Source: Gammaproteobacteria bacterium (GTDB taxonomy: Bacteria; Pseudomonadota; Gammaproteobacteria; Immundisolibacterales; Immundisolibacteraceae). From it: a stretch of DNA of 7,850 nt. Positions 1-5,922 of this stretch are shown here, piece by piece. The translations under genes and the position numbers were made by a program. Below the pieces are notes generated by a model. It made no database searches. It had not been told where the DNA came from and worked only from the letters and a program-made list of their open reading frames with translations. Within the stretch, counting starts at the first letter, position 1, and each line of letters opens with the position of its first letter. Where the stretch lies: contig DQBD01000250.1 of NCBI GenBank assembly GCA_003526065.1, forward strand, positions 869 to 8,718, read 5' to 3'.

Positions 1-1118
1 GGCAGGACGCCAGGCAGCGCATGCGGCACCACCTCACCCTTGTCGTAGAACGCTTCGAGCACGGGGTGCACCAGCCGCCGCCATACCGGCGGCACGAAGG
101 CGGCAAAGATCATGGTCAGGTAGCCGTACGGCAGACGCGGCGCCTCGTGCCGCACGCGCAGGATCTGGAACGGCCGCCCGGAGTTCTCGTGGTGGTCGGC
201 ATGCCGGTCCACCGCCGTGAACAGGAAGTTGCTCAGCATGTAGCTGTCGTCCCACGAGTGGATGGCGCGCGGCGGTTCGTATTCACCGCCGGACAGTTTG
301 CGTCGCGACAGGCCGTAGTGCTCCAGGTAGTCGCCGACCGACAGCAGCAAACGCGGCGCGGCGTACTGCAACGCGAACAGCACCAGCGCCAGCGGGCCGA
401 AATACCAGGTAAGCCCGACCACCCACGCCAATTCGTTCAGCGTGAGCCAGATCATCAGGTTGTACGGTGACAGCCACGACTTGCCGAGCGTCTTCAGGCG
501 CTTCGCCTCGATCTGCCAGGACAGCACCAGCTTGCGGCCGATGTTGCGCGGCATGAACCGCCAGAACGATTCGCCGTAACGCGCCGAACCCGGGTCCTCC
601 GGCGTGGCGACCAGGTTGTGGTGGCCATAATTGTGGTAGACGAGGAAGTTCGCCATGCCGCACAGGCTGAACACCTGCACGCCGATGAACCGGTCCAGGC
701 GACTGGGGTGGTGGCACAGTTCGTGCGCCAGGGTGGCGCCGAACCCCACGCCGACTGCCATCGACAGCGCCAGGCCGATCTGCGCATACAGCGCCATGTC
801 GGTGTTGGTGATCAGGTGATAGCTGAACAGCACCAGGGCGATCTGCACCGGCAGGTACAGCCACAACGTCAAGCGGTAGTAGAGGCTTTTCTCGTAGCGT
901 GCTTCCAGCTGCGGCGGCACGTTGAGGTTGTCCTCCCCGACGAGTCGATCCAACACCGGACCGATGACGAAAATCAACACGATCGTCAGCCAGTGCCAGG
1001 CGCCACCACCCAGCCAGTAGCCAACGAACGGTAGCAGGGCCACGGCGCTGACCGGCAGCGCCCCCACCTTGGTCAACGGGCTCAGGCGCGGCTTTTCACC
1101 GCTCATAACTGCATCCAT
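1..1118 (-). CDS. alkB: AlkB-family alkane 1-monooxygenase (membrane diiron hydroxylase), C-terminus cut by window edge
   Basis: Integral-membrane non-haem diiron hydroxylase that would insert oxygen into a terminal methyl group of an alkane or alkyl chain, using electrons from rubredoxin. I translated the frame in full: 372 codons with no stop before the edge, so only the extreme C-terminus is missing (P. putida AlkB is about 400 residues). Several hydrophobic segments lie near residues 18-55, 83-130 and 221-260. All three histidine boxes and the HYG motif are present: HELCHH (132-137), HNYGHH (162-167), DYLEHYGL (263-270) and DRHADHH (304-310). The nine histidines that bind the two irons in AlkB structures map to 132, 136, 162, 166, 167, 267, 306, 309 and 310. 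VATPEDP (170-176) and GESFWRF (182-188) are further family signatures. Two residues differ from the usual motifs: H137 where HELxHK has lysine, and Y161 where EHxxGHH has glutamate. The ATG follows GGAGGAG (1125-1131) at six bases. It is probably co-transcribed with the aldehyde dehydrogenase 31 bases upstream. Substrate is unknown; an alkyl-aromatic methyl group is an alternative to n-alkanes. Confidence 0.9.
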   Translation of the reverse strand, partial: MDAVMSGEKPRLSPLTKVGALPVSAVALLPFVGYWLGGGAWHWLTIVLIFVIGPVLDRLVGEDNLNVPPQLEARYEKSLYYRLTLWLYLPVQIALVLFSYHLITNTDMALYAQIGLALSMAVGVGFGATLAHELCHHPSRLDRFIGVQVFSLCGMANFLVYHNYGHHNLVATPEDPGSARYGESFWRFMPRNIGRKLVLSWQIEAKRLKTLGKSWLSPYNLMIWLTLNELAWVVGLTWYFGPLALVLFALQYAAPRLLLSVGDYLEHYGLSRRKLSGGEYEPPRAIHSWDDSYMLSNFLFTAVDRHADHHENSGRPFQILRVRHEAPRLPYGYLTMIFAAFVPPVWRRLVHPVLEAFYDKGEVVPHALPGVL

Positions 1119-1149
1119 CGGTATCTCCTCCGTGAGATGTAGGGTTTCG

Positions 1150-2577
1150 TCAACGCACGAAACGGTCCATCAACCGCGACAGGCGCGGCGAGTAAGGCGG
1201 CATCATCCAGCGGGTGAAGCTGATGCGGCTGGTCTGGCGCAGCACGGCGCGCTCGTTGGAGAACGCCTGAAAGCCATAGAACCCACCGGACTTGCCGATG
1301 CCACTGTTGTTGACACCGCCAAACGGCAGGTTCGGATGCAGGCCGTGCAGCATCACGTGATTGATCGTCGTGCCGCCGGCCGAGGTGCCGCGCAGGATGC
1401 GCTCCACGTTGGCCTTGATGCGGCTGAACGCGTACAGCGCCAGCGGCTTGGGTTTTTCGTTGATCAGCTCGAGCGCGCGGTTCAGGTCCTGAAAACCCAG
1501 CACCGGCAACAACGGCCCGAAGATTTCTTCCTGCATCAGCTTGGCATCGGGCGGCACATCGGTGAGTACGGTCGGCGCAATGAAACACGCGTCCGCATCC
1601 GACTGGCCGCCGGTCACCACCCGCGCGCCGCGCGACAGCGCGTCGTCCAGCAGCGCCTGCACACGGGCGTGGTGACGCGTGTTCACGATGCGGGTGAGTT
1701 CCGGCAGCTGACCGGCCTCGGCGCCGGCGTGCGCCTTGAACTGGCGATCGAGCGCGCCGAGCAGCGCCTCCCGGCGCGACTCGTGCACCAGCACGTAATC
1801 GGGCGCCACGCATACCTGACCGCCGTTCAACAACTTGCCCCACACCAGGCGCTCGGCGGCCGCTTCCACGTCCGCGCTCTCGTCGATGATCACCGGCGAC
1901 TTGCCACCCAGCTCCAGCGTGACCGACGCCAGATGCTCGGCCGCGGCGCGCATGACCACCTTTCCGATCTCCGGATTGCCGGTATAGAAGATGTGGTCGA
2001 ACGGCCGGCTCAGCAGCGCCTGCGCCACTTCCGGACCGCCCTCGAACACCGCCACCTCGGCCTCGTCGAACACGTCCGCGACGATGGTGCGGATCACCGC
2101 GCCCAGCGCCGGCGTCATCTCGGACGGCTTGATGATGGCGGTGCAACCGGCGGCGACGGCGCTGGCCAGCGGCACGAAGCTCAGGAACACGGGTACGTTC
2201 CACGGCGCGATGATCAGCGCCGCCCCCTTGGGTTCGTAGCGGATCTCGCCGCGCGTGCCGAGCATGTTGACCGGCGTCTTCACCCGCTGCGGACGCATCC
2301 AGCGCTTCAGCTGCTTCAGTGCCAGGTCGATGGCCTGCGTGACCGGCATGATCTCGCCCAGCAGTGCATCCACGCGCGGCTTGCGCATGTCGCTGTGGGC
2401 CGCCGCAAGGATGTCTTCCTTGTGCGCCATCACCGCCGCACGCAGGCGGCGCAGTTTCTCCAGCCGCTGCTCGGCGGTGGTGTCGCGCAGTTCCAGTTTG
2501 CGCCGCTGCTGCAGTCCGAACACGCGATCGATTTCCGCGTTCAGGCGCGCCGGGGGCAGCTCGTTGATGGCATTCAT
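1150..2577 (-). CDS. Aldehyde dehydrogenase, ALDH3 / coniferyl-aldehyde dehydrogenase type
   Basis: NAD(P)-dependent oxidation of an aldehyde to the carboxylic acid, in the cytoplasm. The 475-residue length and the motifs match the short class 3 aldehyde dehydrogenases, which include bacterial coniferyl-aldehyde and fatty-aldehyde enzymes. Visible landmarks are the oxyanion asparagine in APWNVPV (124-130, N126), the cofactor lysine in IKPSE (149-153), the general-base glutamate in LELGGKSP (221-228, E222), the nucleophile in GGQVCVAPDY (252-261, C256) and EEIFGP (350-355). The C-terminus is polar and basic and lacks the membrane anchor of mammalian fatty-aldehyde dehydrogenase. The ATG follows GGAGG (2584-2588) at six bases. 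It is the first gene of a leftward pair with the AlkB-like hydroxylase, so the natural inference is that it oxidises the aldehyde made from the AlkB alcohol product. The exact substrate (fatty, benzylic or terpenoid aldehyde) cannot be read from the sequence. Confidence 0.9.
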   Translation of the reverse strand: MNAINELPPARLNAEIDRVFGLQQRRKLELRDTTAEQRLEKLRRLRAAVMAHKEDILAAAHSDMRKPRVDALLGEIMPVTQAIDLALKQLKRWMRPQRVKTPVNMLGTRGEIRYEPKGAALIIAPWNVPVFLSFVPLASAVAAGCTAIIKPSEMTPALGAVIRTIVADVFDEAEVAVFEGGPEVAQALLSRPFDHIFYTGNPEIGKVVMRAAAEHLASVTLELGGKSPVIIDESADVEAAAERLVWGKLLNGGQVCVAPDYVLVHESRREALLGALDRQFKAHAGAEAGQLPELTRIVNTRHHARVQALLDDALSRGARVVTGGQSDADACFIAPTVLTDVPPDAKLMQEEIFGPLLPVLGFQDLNRALELINEKPKPLALYAFSRIKANVERILRGTSAGGTTINHVMLHGLHPNLPFGGVNNSGIGKSGGFYGFQAFSNERAVLRQTSRISFTRWMMPPYSPRLSRLMDRFVR

Positions 2578-2588
2578 TGCCGTCCTCC

Positions 2589-2624
2589 ATGACCGGTGCC
2601 AAGGCGCCGACTATAAACTGAATG
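2589..2624 (+). promoter_or_regulatory. Predicted sigma-70 promoter for the methyltransferase
   Basis: On the plus strand, ATGACC (2589-2594, four of six) and TATAAA (2612-2617, five of six) are 17 bases apart. The start would fall near 2624, about 47 bases ahead of the ATG at 2671. Its -10 shares ACTATAAA with the leftward promoter, and its -35 abuts the ALDH ribosome-binding site. Predicted by eye only. Confidence 0.35.
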
Positions 2625-2637
2625 TGCGTTAAGGCAA
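2603..2637 (-). promoter_or_regulatory. Predicted sigma-70 promoter for the ALDH-alkB pair
   Basis: On the minus strand, TTGCCT (2632-2637) and TATAGT (2610-2615) are 16 bases apart, matching four and five of six consensus positions. Transcription would start near 2603, giving a leader of about 25 bases before the ATG at 2577. The -10 overlaps that of a rightward promoter. Predicted by eye only. Confidence 0.4.
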
Positions 2638-2670
2638 TTCCCCTGCAATCACAGCCCCTGGTCAAGAATC

Positions 2671-3363
2671 ATGTCCGGCCCGAACACGCCGCAGCACAAC
2701 TTCGCCGCCGGCGCCAGCGATTACGAACGGCGCATCCGCACCCTGGTACCCGGCTACGACACCCTGCATGCGCTGTCGGCCGCAATGCTGCGCGCGCAGC
2801 TGCCCGATACCGCCCGCGTGCTGTGCGTGGGCGCGGGCGCGGGCGAGGAACTGGCCTGTCTTGCGGACGCCGGACGGCACTGGCACCTCGTCGGCAGCGA
2901 CCCCTCGGCCGACATGCTGGCGCAAGCCCGCCAGCGCGTTCAGCGCGCCGGCATCGCCGACCGCGTGACGCTGATCACGGCCGACGTGGCACAGGTGCCC
3001 GAGGCGCCGCCGTTCGATGCCGCCACGCTGCTGCTGGTACTGCATTTCGTCGCCGCCGACGACGCCCGCAGCGCGCTGATACGGGACATCGCCACGCGCC
3101 TCAAACCGGGTGCGCCGCTGCTGCTGGCCAGCCTGTGTGACAGCGGCGCCACGCCCACGCTGCTCGAGGCGTGGAAAACGCTTCAGGAACTGTCCGGAAT
3201 GACGCGTGAGGCGGTCGACGAGCGGATGGCGCCCCGTCTGGCCGAGGCCCGCCCGGTCGGTGACGAAGAACTGGGCACATTGCTGGCGAGCGGCGGGTTC
3301 ACGCCGCCCCTGCGCTATTTTCAGGGCCTCATGATGGCCGGCTGGATCACCTGGCGGCGGTAA
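2671..3363 (+). CDS. Class I SAM-dependent methyltransferase, target unknown
   Basis: A 230-residue protein with a complete Rossmann methyltransferase core. Motif I is VLCVGAGAGEE (50-60), the glycine-rich SAM loop. GSDPSADML (75-83) ends the second strand with the acidic residue expected to bind the ribose. ITADVAQVP (102-110) and FDAATLLLVLHF (115-126) are the later core strands, followed by LKPGAPLLLAS (144-154). The N-terminus FAAGASDYERRIRTLVPGYD (11-30) resembles the substrate-side cap of small-molecule methyltransferases. I cannot assign the acceptor: it could be a small metabolite, a lipid or RNA. The ATG at 2671 is the only plausible start, because the upstream frame has no other start codon before the stop at 2614-2616. 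No good Shine-Dalgarno precedes it. It is divergent from the ALDH-alkB pair and shares its promoter spacer, which is weak evidence of a link to hydrocarbon use. Confidence 0.85.
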   Translation: MSGPNTPQHNFAAGASDYERRIRTLVPGYDTLHALSAAMLRAQLPDTARVLCVGAGAGEELACLADAGRHWHLVGSDPSADMLAQARQRVQRAGIADRVTLITADVAQVPEAPPFDAATLLLVLHFVAADDARSALIRDIATRLKPGAPLLLASLCDSGATPTLLEAWKTLQELSGMTREAVDERMAPRLAEARPVGDEELGTLLASGGFTPPLRYFQGLMMAGWITWRR

Positions 3364-3391
3364 TCCCGGGCGAACGCTGTGCGCCGCACTG

Positions 3392-3423
3392 ACCCCGGGC
3401 GAAGCTCGCCTCCCGCCCGGGGT
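3392..3423. terminator. GC-rich inverted repeat between convergent genes, possible bidirectional terminator
   Basis: ACCCCGGGCG (3392-3401) and CGCCCGGGGT (3414-3423) are perfect ten-base complements around a 12-base loop. The repeat sits in the 75-base gap between the convergent methyltransferase and beta-hydroxyacid dehydrogenase genes, where it could serve both. Neither strand has a T-tract after the stem, so it may only be a transcript-end barrier or need Rho. A third CCCGGGCG copy at 3365-3372 could pair with the right arm instead. Confidence 0.4.
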
Positions 3424-3438
3424 GCCGGGGGGCGGACG

Positions 3439-4332
3439 TCAGCGCGTGCTGTCGAACAGCCGCGTGTCGGCCTCCTGCTCCAACGGCAGCAGCATGGCCA
3501 GGCTATCGCGATCCGCCAACCCAGCCATCATGGCGGCATCCACGGCCGCGAACGCGGCCTCGCCGGTCGCACTGTTTACGCCGCAATCGGCTGCCATCTC
3601 CAGCGCCAGACGCAGATCCTTGTGGAACAGCTCGTTGCGGAATCGCGGCTCGAGGTCGCGTGCCTTCAAGCGCGGATACATCATTTCCAGCACCACACTG
3701 CGGCCGCTGCTGCCCATCAACACCTGATACAGGGCGTCCAGATCCACGCCAGCGCACTGGCCGACCAGCAGCATCTCGATCAGCGCCCGCTGATGCACGC
3801 CCACCAGCAGATTGTTGATCAGCTTGGCCACGGCTCCACTGCCGCTGGGCCCCAGATACACCACGGTTTTGCCCATTGCCTCGAGCACCGGCCGCGCGCG
3901 GTCGAAGGCCGCCCGCTCCCCGCCCACCATGATGCCCAGCGTGCCCGCCTGGGCACCGGCCGGGCCACCCGACACCGGGGCATCCAGAAACTGCACCCCG
4001 CGCTCGCGCGCCGCCGCGTCGATGCGCCTGCACGTGCTCGGCCCCACCGTGCTGTGGTCGATCAACAGACTGCCCGATGTCGCGCCCTCCAGCAGCCCGC
4101 CCGGCCCCAGGTACGCCCGCTCGACGTCCTGCGGCATCGGCAGGCAGGTACAGACCACCTCGCAGGCAGCGGCCAGTTGGGCGTAACCGGCCGCCTCACT
4201 GGCACCGGCCGCAAGAGCCTGCTCGATCGGCGGCCGACTGCGGCTGACCACGGCCAGGTCCAGACCGGATTTGCGCAAATTGAGCGCCATTGGCAGGCCC
4301 ATGCTGCCAAGTCCCACGTAACCCACACGCAT
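3439..4332 (-). CDS. NAD(P)-dependent beta-hydroxyacid dehydrogenase (3-hydroxyisobutyrate dehydrogenase family)
   Basis: A 297-residue member of the family containing 3-hydroxyisobutyrate dehydrogenase, tartronate-semialdehyde reductase and related succinic-semialdehyde reductases, which interconvert a beta-hydroxyacid and the matching semialdehyde. The N-terminal Rossmann domain starts with GYVGLGSMGLPMA (4-16), the dinucleotide loop. The substrate-binding signature DAPVSGGPAGAQAGTL spans 117-132. The catalytic lysine is K170 in GAVAKLINNLL (167-176), with N174 on the same helix, and the C-terminal HKDL (237-240) is conserved in the family. Length is normal and the core is intact. The ATG follows AAGGAGGA (4341-4348) at eight bases. 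It lies 34 bases after dgkA on the same strand, so the two are probably co-transcribed although no shared pathway is obvious. Possible roles are valine catabolism or reduction of a semialdehyde made elsewhere in degradation; the substrate cannot be settled from motifs. Confidence 0.88.
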   Translation of the reverse strand: MRVGYVGLGSMGLPMALNLRKSGLDLAVVSRSRPPIEQALAAGASEAAGYAQLAAACEVVCTCLPMPQDVERAYLGPGGLLEGATSGSLLIDHSTVGPSTCRRIDAAARERGVQFLDAPVSGGPAGAQAGTLGIMVGGERAAFDRARPVLEAMGKTVVYLGPSGSGAVAKLINNLLVGVHQRALIEMLLVGQCAGVDLDALYQVLMGSSGRSVVLEMMYPRLKARDLEPRFRNELFHKDLRLALEMAADCGVNSATGEAAFAAVDAAMMAGLADRDSLAMLLPLEQEADTRLFDSTR

Positions 4333-4366
4333 CTCAGGATTCCTCCTTCAGCACCCCGGCGCCACC

Positions 4367-4723
4367 TCAGCCCAACCAACGGGCAGCGGCGATCAGCACC
4401 CACACGACGCCGGTCAACAGCAACGCCACGAACACCGCGGCCGACCCAAGATCCTTGGCGCGACCGGACAGCTCGTGCCGGTCCAGGCCGACACGATCGA
4501 CCACCGCCTCCACCGCCGAGTTCAACAGCTCCACGATCAATGTCAAAAGCAGGGTACCGACCAACAACGCCCGCTCCGCCGCCGTGCGCCCCAGCCATAA
4601 ACCAATCGGTGCCATGACGGCGACAATCACCAGTTCCTGACGGAACGCCTCCTCACCCGTGAAGGCAGCACGCAAGCCCTGCGCCGAATAGCGGGTGGCG
4701 CGCCATATCCTCACCCAACCCAT
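4367..4723 (-). CDS. dgkA: Diacylglycerol kinase, DgkA type
   Basis: Small inner-membrane kinase that phosphorylates diacylglycerol to phosphatidic acid, recycling lipid released during synthesis of periplasmic glucans and envelope polymers. The 118-residue product matches the usual length of about 120 and should have three transmembrane helices (about 31-48, 52-70 and 93-112) after an amphipathic N-terminus. Signatures are AFRQE (26-30), ELLNSAVEAVVDR (65-77) and HELSGRAKDLGSA (83-95). E65, N68, E72 and D76 match the E. coli active site, and E24 and K90-D91 are also conserved. I chose the ATG at 4723, which has GGAGG at 4728-4732. A longer frame from a TTG at 4744 would begin inside the upstream terminator stem and adds residues the family lacks. 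Transcription is puzzling, because only 12 bases separate the terminator U-tract from this start. A housekeeping gene, probably unrelated to the catabolic genes. Confidence 0.95.
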   Translation of the reverse strand: MGWVRIWRATRYSAQGLRAAFTGEEAFRQELVIVAVMAPIGLWLGRTAAERALLVGTLLLTLIVELLNSAVEAVVDRVGLDRHELSGRAKDLGSAAVFVALLLTGVVWVLIAAARWLG

Positions 4724-4735
4724 TGCTCCTCCGCC

Positions 4736-4771
4736 AAAAAACAAACGCCCCGAACCAGTCGGGGCGTTTGT
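4736..4771 (-). terminator. Strong intrinsic terminator of the extradiol dioxygenase gene
   Basis: ACAAACGCCCCGA (4741-4753) and TCGGGGCGTTTGT (4759-4771) form a perfect 13-base stem with a five-base loop. Read leftward, the stem runs into six U residues (4741-4736, the first one paired), the classic Rho-independent layout. It begins 42 bases after the dioxygenase stop. Read rightward there is no useful T-run, so it is directional. Its U-tract almost touches the dgkA ribosome-binding site. Confidence 0.88.
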
Positions 4772-4813
4772 CGTCGGGTCACCGGCCCGTGGCGTGCCGG
4801 CAGCTGGCCATGA

Positions 4814-5722
4814 TCAGGCCTTCATCTCGAGGTCCATGCCGTAGCCGGTGGCTTCCACGCCGTGGCCCCACACGTCCGCCACGTAGTACTCGGACTGGTG
4901 CGTGGACTTGCGCGCGCCCCAACCGTACTCCCACAGCCAGCCCGACGGGTTACCCATGTAGAAGGACCACATCTGGTCGTTGCTGTGCTTGCCGGGCTGG
5001 ATGGCAACCGGAATGTTGCGCTTGCGCACGACGTCGAAGGTGTACCCGACGTCATCCATCTTCTCCACCTCGATCATCAGGTGGTTGATGCGCTTTTCCA
5101 TCGGCGCGCCCAGGAACGCGACCGAATGGTCACGCTCGTTACAGTGCATGAACACCGGCGCTGCGATCATATCGGTACCGGGAATCGGCAGGTGGTATTC
5201 CACCGACCCGCGCATGCCGAGCACGTCGGCATAGAACCGGTAGGCCTTCTGCACGTCATCCTGGCGCAGGATGCAGTGGCCCACGCCACCGGCGCCGGTC
5301 AGAAAACGGCCGTACATGCGCCGTCCGGGGTGGAACGGCAGGAAGGTCTCGACCCGCGGGCCGTGAAAAATCTCGGTCGGATTGCCACCCGGGTCGTTGA
5401 ACTTGAGCAGGTCCAGCACCATGCGCTCCTTGCGCTCCTCGCCATCAGCCTGCTTCCAGTCCACGCCGGCAGCGTCGAGCTGGCGCTTCATCTCGTCGAA
5501 TTCGTCCGGCCCGGCGACACGCCAGCCGATGAAGTCCATGTCGTCATCGCCGTGCAGGTTGACGACGATCCGGTGGTGCCAGTCGTCCATGCGCAGATAG
5601 AAGCGATCGCCATCGCCTTCGTCCAGCACTTCCATGCCCACCACCTGGCTGGCGAATTCACGCCAGGCATCGCCGTCCTTGACACCAATGCCCAGGTACC
5701 CGAATTCAGTCACTTTCGCCAT
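4814..5722 (-). CDS. Type I extradiol ring-cleavage dioxygenase, NahC/BphC-like
   Basis: Cytoplasmic Fe(II) enzyme that opens a catechol-type ring next to the two hydroxyls. The 302-residue product has the two-domain vicinal-oxygen-chelate fold. The N-terminal half carries GYLGIGVKD (8-16), FYLRMDDWHHRIVV (41-54) and DPGGNPTEIFHGP (110-122). The C-terminal half carries the metal site: H149 in GHCILR, H214 in NHLMIEV and E265 in WLWEYGW. The second-shell acid/base residues are H199 in CNERDHSVAF, H246 in GKHSND and Y255 in SFYMGNPSGW. Length, start and the C-terminal EYYVADVWGHGVEATGYG resemble, from memory, naphthalene-pathway 1,2-dihydroxynaphthalene dioxygenase (NahC) more than steroid-type HsaC, so a bicyclic or biphenyl-like diol is likely, but specificity is not proven. 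The ATG at 5722 follows AAGGAG (5729-5734) at six bases; a GTG at 5836 would add 38 unrelated residues. It is a single-gene leftward unit ended by the terminator at 4736-4771. Confidence 0.93.
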   Translation of the reverse strand: MAKVTEFGYLGIGVKDGDAWREFASQVVGMEVLDEGDGDRFYLRMDDWHHRIVVNLHGDDDMDFIGWRVAGPDEFDEMKRQLDAAGVDWKQADGEERKERMVLDLLKFNDPGGNPTEIFHGPRVETFLPFHPGRRMYGRFLTGAGGVGHCILRQDDVQKAYRFYADVLGMRGSVEYHLPIPGTDMIAAPVFMHCNERDHSVAFLGAPMEKRINHLMIEVEKMDDVGYTFDVVRKRNIPVAIQPGKHSNDQMWSFYMGNPSGWLWEYGWGARKSTHQSEYYVADVWGHGVEATGYGMDLEMKA

Positions 5723-5922
5723 GTTGAACTCCTTAGCTCGGTGGGGAATGCCACGTCTCCAAACAAACGGGCATGAACCGGCATGATAACCAACAAACCT
5801 TGTTGACGACGTTGACCCGGGGACGGGCGTGCCCACAAATCGTCACCGCACACCCGAGTGCATTACCATCCGTGCGCTGATCGAAGAGTGCGCCCAATGC
5901 ACCACCGCAGCAGGAGGAGTTG
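5723..5922. other. Divergent intergenic region, dioxygenase / acyl-CoA dehydrogenases
   Basis: A 200-base spacer between the leftward dioxygenase and the rightward acyl-CoA dehydrogenase pair, locally less GC-rich around 5755-5815. Besides the palindrome it holds GGCATGA twice (5770-5776 and 5780-5786, a ten-base period) and TTGACC (5812-5817), a fair rightward -35 without a good -10 at the right distance. AGGAGG at 5912-5917 is the ribosome-binding site of the first acyl-CoA dehydrogenase. No small gene is supported. Confidence 0.55.
5783..5805 (-). promoter_or_regulatory. Candidate operator palindrome with -10 element upstream of the dioxygenase gene
   Basis: CAACAA (5791-5796) and TTGTTG (5800-5805) form a perfect six-base inverted repeat around three bases. 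On the minus strand it lies just upstream of TATCAT (5783-5788), five of six matches to a -10, and would fill the spacer between -10 and -35. No convincing -35 is present, which fits a promoter needing an activator. Transcription would start near 5776, leaving a leader of about 54 bases. The regulator is not in the window. Confidence 0.35.

Noticed and set aside
283..864. Leftward open frames in other phases over the AlkB region
   Set aside because: The continuous third phase encodes all AlkB motifs to the window edge; these are frame shadows.
1069..2592. A 507-codon rightward open frame covering the whole ALDH gene
   Set aside because: Antisense to a gene with a full set of catalytic motifs. 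The translation is rich in Arg, His and Gln with no recognisable domain, as expected for the complement of a high-GC gene.
3379..4617. A 412-codon rightward open frame over the dehydrogenase and dgkA
   Set aside because: Opposes two genes with unmistakable family signatures. It is low-complexity and Arg/Pro-rich at its end.
4724..4744. A longer dgkA from a TTG at 4744
   Set aside because: It would begin inside the terminator stem and adds seven glycine/phenylalanine-rich residues that the family lacks.
4862..5776. A 304-codon rightward open frame over the extradiol dioxygenase gene
   Set aside because: Antisense shadow. The real strand shows the metal ligands, a good ribosome-binding site and a terminator.
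5723..5836. A 38-residue N-terminal extension of the dioxygenase from a GTG at 5836
   Set aside because: The extension has no resemblance to the family, lacks a ribosome-binding site and would swallow the promoter region. The ATG at 5722 has AAGGAG at ideal spacing.
5835..5869. A rightward -10 (ACAAAT or TACCAT) for the acyl-CoA dehydrogenase genes
   Set aside because: Only three or four consensus matches and no well-spaced -35 for the better one, too weak to call.
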